Assembly (NCBI RefSeq): GCF_026341275.1
Contig: NZ_JAIFZO010000002.1
Coordinates: forward strand, 5,734,118 to 5,798,117
Direction: 5' to 3'
DNA from: Streptomyces ortus
Lineage (GTDB): Bacteria; Actinomycetota; Actinomycetes; Streptomycetales; Streptomycetaceae
Length of the DNA stretch: 64,000 nucleotides
Positions 44,987-53,911 of the stretch are shown here, one piece after another. Within the stretch, counting starts at the first letter, position 1, and each line of letters starts with the position of its first letter. The translations under genes and the position numbers were made by a program. The notes beneath the pieces are model-generated. The model saw nothing but the letters and a program-made list of their open reading frames with translations. It searched no databases and was not told where the DNA came from.

Positions 44987-46861
44987 GTGCCCGCGATCCC
45001 TAACAATGTGCCCGAGCCGAGCCGTACCGACCCGGCTCTGCTCCGCAACTTCTGCATCATCGCGCACATCGACCACGGCAAGTCCACGCTCGCCGACCGG
45101 ATGCTCCAGCTCACCGGGGTGGTCGACGTGCGGCAGATGCGCGCTCAGTACCTCGACCGCATGGACATCGAGCGCGAGCGGGGCATCACGATCAAGTCCC
45201 AGGCCGTGCGGCTGCCCTGGGCCCCGACCTCCGGGGACGCCAAGGGCGACACCCACATCCTCAACATGATCGACACCCCCGGGCACGTCGACTTCACGTA
45301 CGAGGTCTCGCGGTCGCTCGCGGCCTGTGAGGGCACCGTCCTCCTCGTGGACGCGGCCCAGGGCATCGAGGCCCAGACCCTCGCGAACCTCTACCTGGCG
45401 ATGGAGAACGACCTCACCATCGTCCCGGTGCTGAACAAGATCGACCTGCCGGCGGCCCAGCCCGAGAAGTTCTCCGAGGAGCTGGCCAATCTCATCGGCT
45501 GCCAGCCGGAGGACGTGCTCAAGGTCTCGGCGAAGACCGGCGTCGGCGTGGACGCGCTCCTGGACCGGGTGGTGAGGGACGTACCGGCGCCGGTCGGTGT
45601 CGCCGACGCTCCCGCCCGCGCGATGATCTTCGACTCGGTCTACGACTCGTACCGCGGCGTGGTCACGTACGTCCGTGTCATCGACGGCCAGCTCAACAAG
45701 CGCGAGCGCATCAAGATGATGTCGACCGGCGCCACGCACGAGCTGCTGGAGATCGGCGTCTCGTCCCCCGAGATGACGCCGGCCGACGGCATCGGCGTCG
45801 GCGAGGTGGGCTACATCATCACCGGCGTGAAGGACGTCCGCCAGTCCAAGGTCGGCGACACGATCACCAGCAAGGACAAGGGCGCCACCGAGGCCCTCGG
45901 GGGGTACAAGGACCCGAAGCCGATGGTCTTCTCCGGTCTGTATCCGCTGGACGGCTCGGACTACCCCGACCTGCGCGAGGCGCTGGACAAGCTCCAGCTC
46001 AACGACGCGGCCCTGGTCTACGAGCCCGAGACCTCCGCGGCGCTGGGTTTCGGCTTCCGTGTCGGGTTTCTGGGGTTGCTGCACCTCGACGTCATCCGGG
46101 AGCGCCTGGAGCGCGAGTTCAACCTCGAACTCATCGCCACCGCGCCGAACGTGGTCTACCGCGTGATCATGGAGGACGGGAAGGAGCACACGGTCACCAA
46201 CCCGAGCGAGTTCCCCGAGGGCAAGATCGACAAGGTCTTCGAGCCGGTCGTCCGGGCCACGATTCTCGCCCCCAGCGAGTTCATCGGCTCGATCATGGAG
46301 TTGTGCCAGACCCGCCGCGGCACCCTCCTCGGCATGGACTACCTCTCCGAGGACCGCGTGGAGATCCGCTACACGCTCCCCCTCGCCGAGATCGTCTTCG
46401 ACTTCTTCGACAACCTGAAGTCCAAGACCCGCGGCTACGCCTCCCTGGACTACGAGCCCACCGGCGAGCAGGACGCCTCGCTGGTCAAGGTCGACATCCT
46501 GCTCCACGGCGACCGCGTCGACGCCTTCTCGGCCGTCACGCACAAGGACGCGGCGTACGCGTACGGGGTGCGGCTCGTCGCCAAGCTGCGCGAGCTCATC
46601 CCGCGCCAGGCCTTCGAGATCCCCGTGCAGGCGGCCATCGGCTCCCGGGTCATCGCCCGCGAGACCATCCGCGCCATCCGCAAGGACGTCCTCGCCAAGT
46701 GCTACGGCGGTGACATCTCCCGTAAGCGGAAGCTCCTTGAGAAGCAGAAGGAGGGCAAGAAGCGGATGAAGATGGTGGGCTCTGTGGAGGTTCCGCAAGA
46801 GGCCTTCATCGCCGTGCTCTCCAGTGACGACAGCGGCGGTGGCGGCAAGGGGAAGAAGTAG
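44987..46861 (+). CDS. lepA: Elongation factor 4 (LepA)
   Basis: A 624-residue translational GTPase: AHIDHGKSTLADR (G1), RGITIKSQ (G2), DTPGHVDF (G3), NKIDLP (G4), then domain II, an EF-G-like domain and the LepA-specific C-terminal domain (DILLHGDRVDAFSAVTHKDAAYAYG, KCYGGDISRKRKLLEKQKEGKKRMK). It acts on stalled or mispaused ribosomes. GTG 44987 with AGGA six bases upstream. Members end soon after KKRMK; here a Gly/Ser/Lys tail is added. Confidence 0.97.
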   Translation: MPAIPNNVPEPSRTDPALLRNFCIIAHIDHGKSTLADRMLQLTGVVDVRQMRAQYLDRMDIERERGITIKSQAVRLPWAPTSGDAKGDTHILNMIDTPGHVDFTYEVSRSLAACEGTVLLVDAAQGIEAQTLANLYLAMENDLTIVPVLNKIDLPAAQPEKFSEELANLIGCQPEDVLKVSAKTGVGVDALLDRVVRDVPAPVGVADAPARAMIFDSVYDSYRGVVTYVRVIDGQLNKRERIKMMSTGATHELLEIGVSSPEMTPADGIGVGEVGYIITGVKDVRQSKVGDTITSKDKGATEALGGYKDPKPMVFSGLYPLDGSDYPDLREALDKLQLNDAALVYEPETSAALGFGFRVGFLGLLHLDVIRERLEREFNLELIATAPNVVYRVIMEDGKEHTVTNPSEFPEGKIDKVFEPVVRATILAPSEFIGSIMELCQTRRGTLLGMDYLSEDRVEIRYTLPLAEIVFDFFDNLKSKTRGYASLDYEPTGEQDASLVKVDILLHGDRVDAFSAVTHKDAAYAYGVRLVAKLRELIPRQAFEIPVQAAIGSRVIARETIRAIRKDVLAKCYGGDISRKRKLLEKQKEGKKRMKMVGSVEVPQEAFIAVLSSDDSGGGGKGKK

Positions 46862-46892
46862 CCGTCAGCAACCATCGGGTGAAGCCCGAGAA

Positions 46893-46928
46893 CGTGGGCC
46901 CGTCGTGCTGTCGCGCGGCGGGCCCACG
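46893..46928 (+). terminator. lepA terminator
   Basis: CGTGGGCCCGTCG (46893-46905) pairs with CGGCGGGCCCACG (46916-46928) with one G-T pair; no T tract. Confidence 0.65.
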
Positions 46929-46987
46929 GCGTTCGCGGACTGCCTCATTCCGGCCGTCCTCCGTAGGAAGTGACAGGCCGCCGCCTC

Positions 46988-47043
46988 TTACGCGCCGGGC
47001 GGACGGGCTTTAGTCTGATCACCACTCGACGTTACTCGCGAGT
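46988..47043 (+). promoter_or_regulatory. Promoter and palindromic operator candidate of the acyl-CoA synthetase gene
   Basis: TTACGC (46988-46993), 17-bp spacer, TAGTCT (47011-47016) predict a start near 47023. Just downstream is the perfect palindrome ACTCGCGAGT (47034-47043) within GTTACTCGCGAGTTAAAC, a TetR-family-sized operator placed to block transcription. The regulator is unknown. Confidence 0.5.
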
Positions 47044-47113
47044 TAAACAACGACCGCTACTGAGCTAACCGCTACGAGCCAGTCACGCACTGTCGCGGGC
47101 CCCGGAGGATGTC

Positions 47114-49000
47114 GTGAGCGACACACAGACCCTGATCGAGAACCGTCCGCCGTCCGTGGCGGCCCTCTTCCTGGAGCGCGTGGCGGCCACGCCGGACGCC
47201 GAGGCGTACCGCTACCCGGTACCGGCGGCCTCGGGTGAGGGGCCCGACGAGTGGAGGTCGCTGAGCTGGGCGCAGGCGGCCGAGCGGGTCTACGCGATCG
47301 CGGCGGGCCTGATCGAGCTGGGCGTGCTGCCGGAGCAGCGCGTCGCGCTCGCCTCCTCCACCCGCGTCGAGTGGATCCTCGTCGACCTCGGCATCATGTG
47401 CGCCGGCGCCGCGACGACGACCGTGTACCCCTCGACCAAGTCCGACGAGTCGGCGTTCATCCTGTCCGACTCCGAGAGCAGGGTGCTGGTCGCGGAGGAC
47501 GCGGAGCAGCTCGCCAAGGCGCGGGAGAAGCGCGCCGAGCTGCCCGAGCTCAGCCATGTCATCGTGATCGACTCCGCGGGCGTCGAGTCCGCCGGCGACG
47601 AGGGCGACTGGGTGATCGGCCTCGCCGAGCTGGAGAAGCGCGGTGCCGCGTACCTGGAGAAGAACCCCGACCTGATCAAGGAGAAGGTCGCGGAGATCAC
47701 CAAGGACCGGCTCGCGACCCTCATCTACACCTCCGGCACCACCGGCCGACCCAAGGGCGTACGGCTGCCGCACGACAACTGGTCGTACATGGCGAAGGCC
47801 ATCGCCGCGACCGGCCTCGTCGGCAAGGACGACGTCCAGTACCTGTGGCTGCCGCTCGCCCATGTCTTCGGCAAGGTGCTCACCTCCGGCCAGATCGAGG
47901 TCGGGCACGTCACCGCCGTCGACGGCCGCGTGGACAAGATCATCGAGAATCTGCCGGTCGTGCAGCCGACGTACATGGCAGCCGTGCCGCGGATCTTCGA
48001 GAAGGTCTACAACGGGGTCGCGGCCAAGGCGAGGGCCGGCGGCGGCGCCAAGTACAAGATCTTCCAGTGGGCGGCCCAGGTCTCCCGCGAGTACGCCAAG
48101 GCCACGCAGGACAACTTCCGCCGTACCGGCGTCGCCTCCGCGCCCTTCGCCCTCTCGGCCAAGCACAAGGTCGCCGACACGCTCGTCTTCGCCAAGATCC
48201 GGGAGGCCTTCGGCGGCAACCTCCGCGCCTGCGTCTCCGGCAGCGCCGCCCTCGCGCCCGACATCGGCTACTTCTTCGCGGGCGCCGGCATCCACATCCT
48301 GGAGGGGTACGGACTCACGGAGTCGTCCGCGGCCTCCTTCGTGAACCCCGGCGAGGCGTACCGCACGGGCACGGTCGGCAAGCCGCTGCCCGGCACCGAG
48401 GTGCGCATCGCGGACGACGGCGAGATCCTGCTGCGCGGCCCCGGCATCATGGACGGCTACCAGGGGCTGCCGGAGAAGACCGCCGAGGTGCTGGAGTCCG
48501 ACGGCTGGTTCCACACCGGTGACATCGGCGAGCTGTCCCCGGACGGCTATCTGCGCATCACCGACCGCAAGAAGGACCTCATCAAGACGTCCGGCGGCAA
48601 GTACATCGCGCCCGCCGAGGTCGAGGGCCAGTTCAAGGCGGTCTGCCCGTACGTCTCCAACATCCTCGTGCACGGCGCCGACCGGAACTTCTGCACCGCG
48701 CTCATCGCCCTCGACGAGCCGTCGATCCTCGCCTGGGCCGCGGACAACGGCCTGGGCGGCAGGTCCTACGCCGAGGTCGTCGCCGCGCCCGCGACGGTCG
48801 AACTGATCGACGAGCACGTCAGGACGCTCAACGAGGGTCTGCAGCGCTGGCAGACCATCAAGAAGTTCAAGCTCCTCCCGCGCGACCTCGACATCGAGCA
48901 CGGCGAACTGACCCCGAGCCTCAAGCTGAAGCGCCCGGTCGTCGAGCGCGAGTACAAGCACCTGATCGACGAGATGTACGCGGGCACGCGCGAGGCGTGA
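47114..49000 (+). CDS. Long-chain acyl-CoA synthetase (AMP-forming)
   Basis: 628 residues. The adenylate-forming P-loop YTSGTTGRPKG is at about residue 205, followed by LPLAHVFGK, GYGLTESSA, WFHTGDIGE and DRKKDLIKTSGGKYIAPAEVE, the last holding the catalytic lysine region. It activates a long-chain fatty acid with ATP and CoA. GTG 47114 follows GGAGGATGTC. Its own promoter has a palindrome that could sense fatty acid or acyl-CoA through a repressor. In Streptomyces this position (next to lepA) is usually a FadD15-type enzyme. Confidence 0.94.
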   Translation: MSDTQTLIENRPPSVAALFLERVAATPDAEAYRYPVPAASGEGPDEWRSLSWAQAAERVYAIAAGLIELGVLPEQRVALASSTRVEWILVDLGIMCAGAATTTVYPSTKSDESAFILSDSESRVLVAEDAEQLAKAREKRAELPELSHVIVIDSAGVESAGDEGDWVIGLAELEKRGAAYLEKNPDLIKEKVAEITKDRLATLIYTSGTTGRPKGVRLPHDNWSYMAKAIAATGLVGKDDVQYLWLPLAHVFGKVLTSGQIEVGHVTAVDGRVDKIIENLPVVQPTYMAAVPRIFEKVYNGVAAKARAGGGAKYKIFQWAAQVSREYAKATQDNFRRTGVASAPFALSAKHKVADTLVFAKIREAFGGNLRACVSGSAALAPDIGYFFAGAGIHILEGYGLTESSAASFVNPGEAYRTGTVGKPLPGTEVRIADDGEILLRGPGIMDGYQGLPEKTAEVLESDGWFHTGDIGELSPDGYLRITDRKKDLIKTSGGKYIAPAEVEGQFKAVCPYVSNILVHGADRNFCTALIALDEPSILAWAADNGLGGRSYAEVVAAPATVELIDEHVRTLNEGLQRWQTIKKFKLLPRDLDIEHGELTPSLKLKRPVVEREYKHLIDEMYAGTREA

Positions 49001-49045
49001 CCGGCGCACTCTTTCTGCGGGTGCGGGTGCGGGTGCGGGGCGGGA

Positions 49046-49630
49046 TCACAGGCCCCGCCCCCGCTGCATCTCGTGCAGCAGGTCCTCCATGTGGCGTACG
49101 TGCTGGTGCAGTTCGGCCAGGTCGGTCAGGCCGCCGGCCGTCACTGTGGTCTCGATCGCGTGCAGCCGCCGGGTGAGTTCGTCGAACTGCGCCTGCTCGC
49201 GGGCGAGCATCCGCTCCAGCTGCTGGTTCTTGCGGTGCAGATCGAGGAAGACGGTGACCTTGGCGCGCAGCACCCACGGGTCGAACGGCTTGGTGAGATA
49301 GTCGGCGGCCCCGGTCGCGTACCCGCGGAACGCGTAGCCGGCGTCGGAGTCCGTACCGGTCAGGAAGATGATCGGGACGTCCTTCGTCTGGTCGAGCCGC
49401 TTGATGTTCGCGGCGGTCTCGAACCCGTCCATGCCCGGCATACGGATGTCGAGCAGGACGACCGCGAACCGCTGCCGCAGCAGGGCCTTCATCGCCTCCT
49501 CGCCGGAACGGGCGCGTACGAGCGGTTCGTTGAGGGACCCCAGGACGGCCTCCAGCGCGATCAGATTGTCCTCCATGTCGTCCACGAGGAGAATGCTGGC
49601 GCGCTCGTCGGTCGATGCCTCAATGCTCAT
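49046..49630 (-). CDS. Response regulator with coiled-coil output
   Basis: 194 residues. A receiver domain (residues 11-130) has the acidic pocket ILLVDDMEDN, phospho-Asp in VVLLDIRMPGMDGF, TGTDSD and the lysine in YLTKPFDP. It is followed not by a DNA-binding domain but by a ~60-residue helical coiled coil (HRKNQQLERMLAREQAQFDELTRRL...). So it probably signals by protein contact. It lies 18 nt downstream of the hybrid kinase gene on the same strand and should be its partner. Confidence 0.93.
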   Translation of the reverse strand: MSIEASTDERASILLVDDMEDNLIALEAVLGSLNEPLVRARSGEEAMKALLRQRFAVVLLDIRMPGMDGFETAANIKRLDQTKDVPIIFLTGTDSDAGYAFRGYATGAADYLTKPFDPWVLRAKVTVFLDLHRKNQQLERMLAREQAQFDELTRRLHAIETTVTAGGLTDLAELHQHVRHMEDLLHEMQRGRGL

Positions 49631-49648
49631 GGTGATCGATTGCCTGCC

Positions 49649-52600
49649 TCATTCGGTCGTCGGTGGGACGGCGGGTTCCTCCGATGTGCCGGCTCCGGCG
49701 GTGACGGTGGTGCCGGAGCCTTCCTGCCGCTGACCGTCCGTACCCTCCGGGTCCAGGAGGGCACAGACGACGGTCAGCAGTTGGTCGACGTCCACCGGCT
49801 TGGGTACGTAGTCGTTCGCACCGCGCGCGATGGACTTCTCACGGTCGCCCGGCATCGCCTTGGCGGTGAGGGCGACGATGGGAAGTCCGGCCCAGCGCGG
49901 GGTGCGGCGGATGACGGAGATGGTCTCGTAACCATCCATCTCCGGCATCATGATGTCCATCAGTACGAGTCCCACATCGGGATTGCGCTCCAGGGTCTCG
50001 ATGCCCTCGCGGCCGTTCTCCGCGTACAGGACGGGCATGCCGACCCGGCCCAGGACGTGGGTGAGCGCGAAGACGTTACGGATGTCGTCGTCGACGATCA
50101 GCACCCGCCGCCCCGGCAGGACCTGGCCCGCACGGCCCGTCTTCCACGCCTCCAGTTTGGTGGGCGCGGGCCAGCTGTCGTCCTGGTCGTGGGCGGTGAA
50201 GGGTTCGGTGGACAACTGCTCCGGCAGGGCCCGGGCCAGGTCCTGGTCCTCGATGCCGGGTCCGGTCGGCAGATGGCCGGGGCTGACGACCGGCACGTAC
50301 AGGGTGAAGGTGGAACCCTCGCCGGGCACGCTCTCGGCGATGATGCGCCCGCCCAGCAGACCGGCGATCTCCCGGCTGATGGACAGACCGAGGCCCGTGC
50401 CGCCGTACTTGCGGTTCGTCGTGCCGTCGGCCTGCTGGAACGCCTCGAAGATCACCGGCAGTTTCTCCGCCGCGATGCCGATTCCGGTGTCGGAGACCGC
50501 GAACGCGATGACGTTGTCGCTGCTCTCCCGGGTGAAGTGGGGCTCGGGGTTCTCCACGCGGCTGACGCGCAGTTCGACCCGGCCCGACGCGGTGAACTTG
50601 ATCGCGTTCGACAGGAGGTTGCGCAGGATCTGCTGCAGCCGCTGCTCGTCCGAGAACATCTCGCGCGGCACGTCCTCGCCCACCTCGACCTCGAAGGTGA
50701 GGCCCCGGTCGAGGGTGAGCGGGCGGAACGTGGCGTGCACGTAGTCGAGCAGCTTGATCAGCGGCAGCTTCTTGGGGCGTACGTCCATCCGGCCGGCCTC
50801 GATCTTCGACAGGTCGAGGATGTCGTTGATGAGTTGCAGGAGGTCCGAGCCCGAGCGGTGGATCGTCGCGGCGAACTGCACCTCCTGGTCGGAGAGATGA
50901 CCGTCCGGGTTGTCGGAGAGCAGCCGGGCGAGGATCAGCAGCGAGTTGAGCGGGGTGCGCAGCTCGTGCGACATGTTCGCCAGGAACTCCGACTTGTACT
51001 GGGAGGAGGTCGCCAGCAGGGCCGCCTTCTCCTCCAGCTCGGCGTTCGAGCGGCGCAACTCGGCCTGCTGCGACTGGAGTTCGTCGGACCGGTCCTGCAG
51101 CTGGATCGCCAGCCGCTGGGACTCGCCGAGCAGCGACTCCGTACGGGAGTTGGCGATGATGGTGTTGATCGCGACCCCGATGGTGTTCACGAACTGGTCG
51201 AAGAACGCCAGGTGGACGTCGGAGAAGCGGGAGAACGAGGCGAGCTCGATGACACCGAGCAGCTTGTCCTCGAAGAGGATCGGGATGATGACGACGCTCG
51301 CGGGCGCCGCCTCCCCGAGCCCGCTGTTGATCTTGATGTAGTCCGGCGGGGCCTCCTCCATCAGGATCCGCTTCTTCTCGCGCGCGGCCTGCCGCACGAG
51401 CCCGTGCACCGGCATGCTGCCCGTGTCGACCGTCGCGCTCTGCGCCGAACCGTATCCGGCGATGAAGGCGAGGCCCTTGGCGGGCACGGCAGTCTGCAGG
51501 GTGGCCTTGTCCTCCTCGGGGTCGGCCAGGAAGAAGGCGCCGAACTGCGCGTTCACGAGCGGCGTCAGCTCGCGCAGGATCAGGTCCGCGACCTCCATCA
51601 GGTCCCGGTGGCCCTGCATGAGGGCGGCGAGACGGGCGAGGTTCGACTCCAGCCAGTCCTTGGCGCGGGTGGTCTCGCGGAGGTTGGCCACCATCAGGTT
51701 GATGTTGTCCTTGAGCTCGTCGACCTCGCCCTGGGTCTCCACCGTGATGGAGCGGGACATGTCGCCCTGGGCCACCGCGGACGCCACCTCGGCGATCGCG
51801 CGGACCTGGGTGGTGAGGTTCGACGCCAGTTCGTTCACGTTCGTCGTCAGGCGCTTCCAGGTGCCGTACACGCCCTCGACCCGTGCCTGACCGCCGAGCT
51901 GGCCCTCGGAACCCACCTCGCGGGCCACGCGGGTCACCTCGGAGGAGAACGACGACAGTGTGTCCACCATGGTGTTGATGGTGGACTTCAGTTCCAGGAT
52001 CTCGCCGCGCGCGTCGACGTCGATCTTCTTCGACAGGTCGCCCTGGGCCACCGCGGTGGCGACCTGCGCGATGTTGCGGACCTGCGACGTCAGGTTGTCC
52101 GCCATGTAGTTGACGTTGTCGGTGAGGTCCCGCCACACCCCGGAGACGCCGAGGACCTGGGCGCGCCCGCCGAGCCGCCCGTCGGTGCCGACCTCGCGGG
52201 CCACCCTCGTCACCTCGTCGGCGAAGGCGCGCAACTGCTCCACCATCGTGTTGACGGTGTCCTTCAGCTCCAGGATCTCGCCGCGCGCGTCGACGGTGAT
52301 CTTCTTGGACAGGTCGCCGTTGGCGACGGCCGTGGTCACCTGGGCGATGTTGCGGACCTGTGAAGTGAGGTTCAGGGCCATGAAGTTGACGTTGTCGGTG
52401 AGGTCCTTCCAGACGCCGGAGACGCCGCGCACCTGGGCCTGACCGCCGAGGTTGCCCTCGGTGCCGACCTCGCGGGCGACGCGGGTGACCTCGTCGGCGA
52501 AGGCGGACAGCTGGTCGACCATGGTGTTGATCGTCGACTTCAGCTCCAGGATCTCGCCCTTCGCCTCCACCGTGATCTTCTTGCCGAGGTCGCCCTGGGC

Positions 52601-53809
52601 CACGGCGGTGGACACGAGCGCGATGTTGCGGACCTGCGACGTCAGGTTGTCCGCCATGAAGTTGACGTTGTCGGTGAGGTCCTTCCAGACGCCGGAGACG
52701 CCGCGCACCTGGGCCCGGCCGCCGAGGTTGCCCTCGGTGCCGACCTCGCGGGCGACGCGGGTGACCTCGTCGGCGAAGGCGGACAGCTGGTCGACCATGG
52801 TGTTGATCGTCGACTTCAGCTCCAGGATCTCGCCCTGGGCGCCGACGGTGATCTTCTGGCTCAGGTCTCCGTTGGCCACGGCCGTGGTCACCTGGGCGAT
52901 GTTGCGGACCTGCGAGGTGAGGTTCGAGGCCATGAAGTTGACGTTGTCGGTGAGGTCCTTCCAGACCCCGGAGACACCGCGGACCTGGGCCCGGCCGCCC
53001 AGCTCGCCCATCGTGCCGACCTCGCGGGCGACGCGGGTGACCTCGTCGGCGAAGGCGGACAGCTGTTCGACCATCGTGTTCACGGTCAGCTTCAGTTCGA
53101 GCAGCTCACCGGTCGCCTCGACCGTCACCGTACGGGTCAGGTCGCCGCGTGCCACCGCCGTCGTCACCAGGGCGATGTCACGGACCTGGGCGGTCAGCCG
53201 GGACGCCATCGTGTTGACCGCCTCGGTCACGTCCCGCCAACTGCCCGACAGGCCGGTCACCTTGGCGCGACCGCCGAGGCGGCCGTCGGTGCCTACCTCC
53301 CGGGCCACCCGGGTGACCTCGCCGGTGAAGAGGGACAGCTGGTCGACCATCTTGTTCACGGCCCGCCCCAGGCGCCGCAGATCGCCCCGGAGCTGGCGGT
53401 TGCCGTCGTGCAGGTCGACGCGCTGGGTCAGATCGCCGCCCGCCACCGCGTCCAGGACGCGGGTCGCGTTGGCGGCCGGCGCCACCAGGGCGTCGAGCAG
53501 CTGGTTCACGTCGGTGATCCGGGTCGTCCAGTGGCCCTGGCCGGGGCTCGCGGCGAGCCGCTCGTCCAGCCGGCCGTGGCGCACGATCTCACGGCGGACG
53601 CGCTGAAGCTCCGCGTTGAAGTGCGTACTGCGGTCCAGGATCTGGTTGAAGACCATGCCCAGCTCGGCAACCATGTCGTGCCCCGTCGTCTCGGGCACCT
53701 TGCTGAAATCACCGTCCCGGGCGGACGTCATGGCGGCCAGGAGAGGGCGCAGATCCGATGCGCGAATCTGTCCGTCTCCGATCACATCCATAGCACTGTT
53801 CTCACTCAT
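49649..53809 (-). CDS. HAMP-array hybrid sensor histidine kinase
   Basis: 1386 residues, no transmembrane helix. The order is: an N-terminal HAMP-like part, then a ladder of about 92-residue HAMP units (six copies of the VTRVAREVG...LGGxAxVxGVSGxWxDLTDNVN block, residues ~170-700), a GAF domain (~760-900), a coiled coil, HisKA with H near 948 (MSHELRTPLN), HATPase with N/G boxes (NLLSNAIKF, DTGIGIA, GGTGLGLS), and a C-terminal receiver with D near 1283 (LMDIMMPEMDG). This is the soluble group III (fungal NIK1-like) layout, also seen in the Streptomyces osmotic regulator OsaA type. The ligand is unknown; the repeated HAMPs often read osmotic or mechanical state. Confidence 0.93.
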   Translation of the reverse strand: MSENSAMDVIGDGQIRASDLRPLLAAMTSARDGDFSKVPETTGHDMVAELGMVFNQILDRSTHFNAELQRVRREIVRHGRLDERLAASPGQGHWTTRITDVNQLLDALVAPAANATRVLDAVAGGDLTQRVDLHDGNRQLRGDLRRLGRAVNKMVDQLSLFTGEVTRVAREVGTDGRLGGRAKVTGLSGSWRDVTEAVNTMASRLTAQVRDIALVTTAVARGDLTRTVTVEATGELLELKLTVNTMVEQLSAFADEVTRVAREVGTMGELGGRAQVRGVSGVWKDLTDNVNFMASNLTSQVRNIAQVTTAVANGDLSQKITVGAQGEILELKSTINTMVDQLSAFADEVTRVAREVGTEGNLGGRAQVRGVSGVWKDLTDNVNFMADNLTSQVRNIALVSTAVAQGDLGKKITVEAKGEILELKSTINTMVDQLSAFADEVTRVAREVGTEGNLGGQAQVRGVSGVWKDLTDNVNFMALNLTSQVRNIAQVTTAVANGDLSKKITVDARGEILELKDTVNTMVEQLRAFADEVTRVAREVGTDGRLGGRAQVLGVSGVWRDLTDNVNYMADNLTSQVRNIAQVATAVAQGDLSKKIDVDARGEILELKSTINTMVDTLSSFSSEVTRVAREVGSEGQLGGQARVEGVYGTWKRLTTNVNELASNLTTQVRAIAEVASAVAQGDMSRSITVETQGEVDELKDNINLMVANLRETTRAKDWLESNLARLAALMQGHRDLMEVADLILRELTPLVNAQFGAFFLADPEEDKATLQTAVPAKGLAFIAGYGSAQSATVDTGSMPVHGLVRQAAREKKRILMEEAPPDYIKINSGLGEAAPASVVIIPILFEDKLLGVIELASFSRFSDVHLAFFDQFVNTIGVAINTIIANSRTESLLGESQRLAIQLQDRSDELQSQQAELRRSNAELEEKAALLATSSQYKSEFLANMSHELRTPLNSLLILARLLSDNPDGHLSDQEVQFAATIHRSGSDLLQLINDILDLSKIEAGRMDVRPKKLPLIKLLDYVHATFRPLTLDRGLTFEVEVGEDVPREMFSDEQRLQQILRNLLSNAIKFTASGRVELRVSRVENPEPHFTRESSDNVIAFAVSDTGIGIAAEKLPVIFEAFQQADGTTNRKYGGTGLGLSISREIAGLLGGRIIAESVPGEGSTFTLYVPVVSPGHLPTGPGIEDQDLARALPEQLSTEPFTAHDQDDSWPAPTKLEAWKTGRAGQVLPGRRVLIVDDDIRNVFALTHVLGRVGMPVLYAENGREGIETLERNPDVGLVLMDIMMPEMDGYETISVIRRTPRWAGLPIVALTAKAMPGDREKSIARGANDYVPKPVDVDQLLTVVCALLDPEGTDGQRQEGSGTTVTAGAGTSEEPAVPPTTE
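51900..53330. repeat. 276-bp direct repeats encoding the HAMP ladder
   Basis: Six in-phase copies at near-constant 276-bp spacing, marked by GACCTCGCGGGC[CG]AC at about 51916, 52192, 52468, 52744, 53020 and 53296. Adjacent copies at 52400-52880 are nearly identical, pointing to recent conversion or duplication. Confidence 0.85.
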
Positions 53810-53911
53810 GGTGGCCCACTTCGGTAACTCGGCGCTTATGGGCGTAGCCAGTCTGTCACTCTGTGAGCATCGCTTGGGGCGTATCGTCCGAACTGCTCAG
53901 GGGGACGCACA

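Noticed and set aside
51900..53330. Regular 276-bp repeats as a possible mobile or repeat array
   Set aside because: They are in-frame HAMP-coding repeats inside the kinase gene.
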